Below are positions 59,207-64,000 of a stretch of 64,000 bases of DNA, in pieces. A program made the translations under genes and the position numbers. Location of the stretch: contig JAAALK010000283.1 in the NCBI GenBank assembly GCA_019279435.1, positions 7,378,001 to 7,442,000 on the forward strand, read 5' to 3'. Every line of letters starts with the position of its first letter. Position 1 is the stretch's first letter. Under the pieces are notes generated by a model. That model searched no databases and was not told the DNA's origin. It saw nothing but the letters and a program-made list of their open reading frames with translations. Source of the DNA: Zizania palustris. Taxonomy: Eukaryota; Streptophyta; Magnoliopsida; Poales; Poaceae.

Positions 59207-62200
59207 TCACATGATGCCATAAGGATGACAAATGCCAAGCTCTCCCCTCAAAAATACAAAGCGAGAAGCATCAAGAGGCTTGGTGAAAATATCTGCAAGC
59301 TGAATCTGAGTATCGACAAAACGCAATTCAATATCTCCTTTTTCATTGTGATCTCTTAAAAAATGATAACGCACGTCAATGTGTTTGGTCCAAGAATGTT
59401 GTACTGGGTTTTTTGCTAAACTAATCGCACTTGTGTTATCGCAAAATAATGGAACACGTGAAAACTCCAACCCAAAGTCCCGCAAAGTAGAAACCATCCA
59501 CAAAATTTGTGCGCAACACCTAGTGGCAGCTACATATTCAGCCTCGGCTATAGACTGTGCAACGCTAGACTGTTTGCGTGAAGACCAACACACAAGAGAT
59601 GAACCCAGAAAATGACACGTCCCAGAAGTACTCTTGCGATCAATATGACATCCAGCAAAGTCAGCATCAGAAAAACCTCTCAAGCATAATGAAGATGATG
59701 CAGAATACCAAATACTGAATTCAAGAGTGTGCTTGAGGTACCTTAGAATGTGCTTAACAGCTTGACGATGAGAAGCCCTGGGAGAAGCCAGATAATGAGC
59801 GCACAGACACACAACAAAGTGTATGTCCGGCCTCGTAGCCGTCAAGTAAAGAAGGGAGCCGATCATGCTGCGATACTCCTTCTGGTCCACTTCTTCTCCG
59901 TCTTCATCTAGATCAAGAGCAATAGAAGTACCCATCGGGGTAGCAAGTGATTTAGCGTCAGACATGTCAAAACATTTAAGAAGGTCTTTAGTGTATTTTT
60001 TTTGATGGACAAATGTTCCTTGTTTGCTTTGTTTGATTTGCAAACCTAGGAAGAAAGTCAGCTCGCCCATCATCGACATCTCGAATTCCCTGCTCATGGA
60101 TTCAACAAACTCAGCGACAAGAGTATGAGATGAACCACCAAATATTATATCATCAAAATATATTTGAACAAGTAAGAAATCTTTGCCATGCATGAGAGTG
60201 AACAAAGTTTTGTCAACAGACCCCATTTTGTACCCGTGCTCAATCAAGAACGTCATAAGGCAGTCGTTTCGGGCCCTCAGAGCATGCTTGAGCCCATATA
60301 GAGCTTTGTGAAGTTTAAGACTCTATGGGTGTACTTGGGATTCTCAAAGCCAGGAGGCTACTTGACGTACACGTCCTCTCCTATGAAACCATTTAGGAAA
60401 GCACTTTTTACATCCATTTGAAAAATTTTAAAGTCGCGCGAAGATGCAAAGGCAAGCAAGATCCTAATGGCCTCAAGTCGAGCTACCAGTGCAAAAGTTT
60501 CTCCAAAATCAACCACCTCAACTTGAGAATACCCTTGAGCCACTAGCCTAGCTTTGTTTCTCACTATCGCCCCATCCTCCCCTATTTGTTTTTGAAAATC
60601 CATTTTGTACCAATGATGTGAATGTTAGGGGGTGTATCAACAAGAATCCAAACCTGATTTCTATCAAAATTTTCAAGTTCCTCATGCATGGCGTTGATCC
60701 AACTCGCATTAGACAAAGCATGACTAACATCCAATGGTTCAAAATTTGCAACAAAAGCAGAATCAACGAAATGAGCATGAGATCGGGTTACTCGTTCATT
60801 TAGCTCGCCAATGATCTGTTACGGAGGATGCATTCTTTGAATACGAAGCGGTGCTTCTCTCTGCGATAGAATCTCCCCCTCAACTCTTGCCGAAGTTTGC
60901 TCTAAACTCTGAGAAGTAGATTCTTCAGGTCCTCTTGTCGAAGCAGTCAAAGCTTCTAGAGTTGTCATAGAGGGAGATAGTGGTACAGCATCAGGATCTT
61001 CATCATCTAATGGATCTTCTTCCTCAAAAAGTGTTTCACTCATACTGTGCTCACTTGAAAATTCAAAGTTAATACTAACACATGGAGAAGTTTCATCAAA
61101 AGTTACATCACAAGATTCAACCATAGTGTTAGTTTCAAGATTGAAAACACGATAAGAGTGACCATGCAAAGAATAGCCCAAAAAGATCCCATCAGATGTG
61201 CGCGATTCAAATTTGTCCAAATTACCTCGCTTTAGAATGAAGCAATGGCATCCAAACACTCTGAAGTGCGTGACCTTGGGCTTCCTCCCAAAGCGAAGTT
61301 CATAAGAAGTCACATTCAGCAAAGAGCGCAAAAAGATCATGTTAGAGATGTAGCATGCTGTACTCATGGCTTCAGCCCAAAATTTTCTAGGAGTCCTATG
61401 CGCATTTAGCATCGTCCTAGCCATCTCCACAAGTTTGCGATTTTTCCTCTCAACCACACCATTTTTTTGAGGGACTCTAGGTGCAGAAAACTGTTGTTCA
61501 ATTCCATGTTCAAGGCAAAATTCTACAAAATAGCTATTTTTGAACTCGGTGTTGTTGTCGCTTCGAATAGCTTTTTTTGCACCAGGGAGTTCATTGAATA
61601 GCCTCAGTGCTAATCTCCGAAAGTGTATGAACACTTCATCCTTGCTAACAAGAAAGAAAACCCAAGAGTAACGAGAGTAGTCATCAACCACAACAAGTAC
61701 GTACTATTTGCCGCCTAAAGAGCTAACCCGGGATGGACCAACCGTACACATGTGAAGAAGCTCACCGGGTCACTCAGTCATTACCATGTTTATGGGGGAA
61801 TGCGAGGCGGCAACCATTTTTTCCAAGATGACATGGAGAACAAATGAGATTCTTCTCTAATTTTAGCTTGGGCAATCCTCGGATGAGTCCTAGGGCACTC
61901 AATCTCACAAGAATATCAAAGCTCATGTGCCCTAGTCTCCTATGCCACATCCAAAACTTAGAAGACGGTTCAGATAAAAGGCAATGAGAAGATCCAAAAG
62001 ACTCAGAGAAATCAGCTCCAAAAGATCTCCTTACTCTCAAGATTTTGCAAATGAAAGCACCAGAAGAATCAAGCACATAAGAGGCATCATGACTAGAATG
62101 AACCTCAATGCCCTCATCAAGTAATTGTGAAACAAAAAGCAAATTGTACCTTAAGTCCTCAACCAAAGCAACATTTGTGATAGTGAAATTTTCATTGATT

Positions 62201-62367
62201 TTGATCATACCTTTGCCCTTCACTCTGCTTTTGCGATTGTTTCCAAACGTGATGCTTTCTCGATGCTTGGCTGAGGTGAAGCTGGAGAACCATGAAGACT
62301 TTCTGGTCATGTGACGCGAACACCCGGAATCGATGATCCACTTGTCCTCCAGCCTCCCATGCCTCCC
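59207..62367 (-). pseudogene. pol: Broken copia pol of G
   Basis: This is close to A's pol over its whole length but split into pieces. Protease and integrase finger occupy 62367-61774 (WIIDSGCSRHMT, WHRRLGHMSFDIL, CSPCHLG). The integrase core is 61691-60819 (VDDYSRYSWVFF, SDNNTEF where A has DNGTEF, NGVVERKN). RT part 1 is 60790-60358 (FLNGFIGEDVYVK) and RT part 2 plus RNase H is 60256-59207. In the latter the YVDD catalytic box reads YFDD, SDADFAG and EAEYVAA are kept, and it ends ICHPYGIM. Frameshifts fall near 61740, 60810, 60605 and 60310. It is not functional as it stands. Confidence 0.92.
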
Positions 62368-62370
62368 CTA
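62368..62370 (-). promoter_or_regulatory. Amber codon at the gag/pol boundary of G
   Basis: The element strand reads ACT TAG GGG AGG, ten codons before the Trp of WIIDSG, exactly the spacing in A. Like A it is a TAG followed by G. Confidence 0.6.
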
Positions 62371-63760
62371 AGTAGAGACGGGAGATCTCGAGTACTCAGC
62401 GCTGGGTTTAGAAATAAGATGCCTAGGTATCCAGCACTGAACTACCCGAGAAGTAGGTAAAGCTAGAGACTATGTGGGATGATAGTCATACTGAACATGA
62501 GGTCTTCTTGCAAATTGTTGAGGTCTCCTAAAATAATTTGGACCAAAATGCCTATGTGGTCTATCATCATACGAAGCATGATATAAACCACGGTGGGCAT
62601 AGCCACTCATATAACTATATGGAGCTTCATAATGAGTATAAGTATGATAACCATAATCATGCATATCAAATGAAGGATAATCATGAAAATGTAAAGCATG
62701 AGCCCGACGTTCATCTTTCATACGTCTATAGCAAAAACCAATCAAATGACCTACACGATGACAATAAGAGCAGTGAAAACTTTCTTGGGTGTAGGTTTAT
62801 AGGTTTCTGGTGCAAACCTCACAGTTTTCCTAGGTTTTTGCTTGGAGTCCGTCTTGAGTGGTGATATGATTATCTTTTTAGTTTGGGTAGGATTTTTGGC
62901 TTTTTGAGGTGTGTTTAACTGGGCTCTCTCTTTCTTAAGGGTAGTAGGTAGAGTGAACACAGTTTGGCTTGGGGTACTAGATGAAGTTCTCTCATAACCT
63001 AACCCAAGAGCTAACCCTACACTGTCAGCACATATTTTTGTTTTATCCAAAAGTAAATCCATTTTCCCTTTCCCTTCAGTGCATTTGTCTACCATGGAAA
63101 GTAGATAATCATTCTCACACTTAAGTTTTTCTACTTGCTCTCTAGCAAAGATGAGTTGGTCCTTAAGGGTGACGCAGGTGGGACACGCCGGCTGCACATT
63201 CTTAGAACACTCAGCACTCTCCAATCTAGCCTTAAGTTCATCAACATGCCTATATCTCAAATTAATATTTTCAACAAGTAAAGGACAATTCATGCATTCG
63301 TTGATTACTGCACGACTAGACTCCACCACCAAGAGTTGCTTCTGTACATTTTCAAGTTTTTCAATGTTTTGAGCATGAATCAGACAGAACTGAGCAAGTT
63401 CATCCATAACGACAATACATGACTCACATTCAGCAATTTCAGACTTAGACTTCAACAAAGCAAGTTCAATAGAAAGTGATTCAATTTTAAGATTTAGTTC
63501 CTTTCATTCTTTAGAAGCAAGTTTAAGAAGTCTATCTTGTGAAATAATTGCATCATGTAATTCATCGTTTTGAAGAAGTAACTGGGCAAGTGATAGAATA
63601 ACCTCAGATGAGTCAATCTCATCGCTGTTGTGCTTGTCATTGGCCATGAAGCAAAGGTCGTTGAAGTCCTTTGTCTTTTAGTTCTTTTCTTCATTCTTGC
63701 CTAGTTCTTTTTCATCAGAGCTTGGTTCTTCACTCGAGTTGTTGTCAATGTCACTGAGTA
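62371..63760 (-). pseudogene. gag: Truncated gag of G
   Basis: It reads, from right, an acidic/serine region (about 63690-63600, FMANDKHNSDEIDSSEV in frame) and a coiled-coil region 63458-62790. The coiled-coil region holds ECESCIVVMDELAQFCLIH and CEGKGK-like words also found in A. A broken second zinc knuckle and a His/Tyr-rich tail (62745-62470) follow. An extra TAG at 62470-62472 and frameshifts near 63510 and 62770 are present. The N-terminal half (UBN2 domain, first zinc knuckle), the leader and the PBS are absent: the frame runs straight into LTR sequence at 63761. Confidence 0.85.
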
Positions 63761-64000
63761 AAGACTTCAGGTTATATTTGACAAGAACAAAACATATTAG
63801 AGTAAAGAGATCAAACCACAACAGATACAGCAGATCAGTTACTCATGTGATCCAAAATACAGAACACTAAACAAGATCACAAATTTCAGAGATAACACAA
63901 CCACTTCACAAACTAAAAGTTATCTTCACAAAAGACTTTGAATAGATCAGTTGATGACAATAGCATCAAAATGAGCAATATATTTGACAAGATTCTCAAT
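63761..64000 (-). repeat. Internal fragment of a G-type LTR joined to gag
   Basis: From AAGACTTCAG at 63761 to the window end the sequence matches 55519 onward of the G LTR at about 96% by eye (constant offset 8242). It does not start at an LTR terminus, so it is a deletion or recombination junction and not an ordinary 5' LTR. The LTR may continue beyond the window. Confidence 0.88.

Overview
This window is a repeat-only stretch of a large plant nuclear genome, almost certainly a grass. All recognisable coding sequence belongs to Ty1/copia and Ty3/gypsy LTR retrotransposons. I see no cellular gene, rRNA or tRNA gene, no bacterial signals and no CRISPR array. A 100-N assembly gap lies at 14731-14830. 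The families named here are relatives of those common in grasses (Sirevirus/Maximus copia, Tat and Tekay gypsy), but the species cannot be read from the sequence. Layout, left to right. 1-1395 is unassigned. 1396-2035 plus 12936-13691 is one copia LTR (element I, + strand). It is split by a complete, nearly intact Sirevirus-like copia element A (2036-12930, - strand, TSD ATGTG, 2013-bp LTRs with only about two differences seen). Element I continues with a PBS and a broken gag up to the gap. 14831-23678 is most of a Tat-lineage gypsy element B: gag-pol on the - strand, a spliced gene on the + strand converging on pol, and one LTR at 23183-23678. B sits inside another gypsy element C (23679-28308: broken gag, PBS, 1.37-kb LTR). 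28712-32168 is a 3457-bp solo LTR D with TSD GTCGG. 32205-34001 is an LTR of another copia element H, followed by a short stub. 34443-64000 is a nested set. Copia element(s) G (- strand) have an LTR split by Tekay chromovirus E (35219-54943, TSD TTACT). E's own left LTR is split by gypsy element F (37141-44647, + strand, TSD CACG). How the parts relate. The insertion order H > G > E > F, I > A and C > B follows from the interruptions. A is the only element with intact gag and pol frames, separated by one in-frame amber codon. The same amber codon sits at the homologous position in G (62368-62370), which suggests programmed readthrough rather than decay. B needs two or three frame corrections. 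E, F, G, C and I carry multiple stops or frameshifts. The most interesting signals are the conserved gag/pol amber, the antisense spliced gene of B, the extra ORF before gag in E, the array of polypurine tracts in A, and the chimeric rearranged ends of G.
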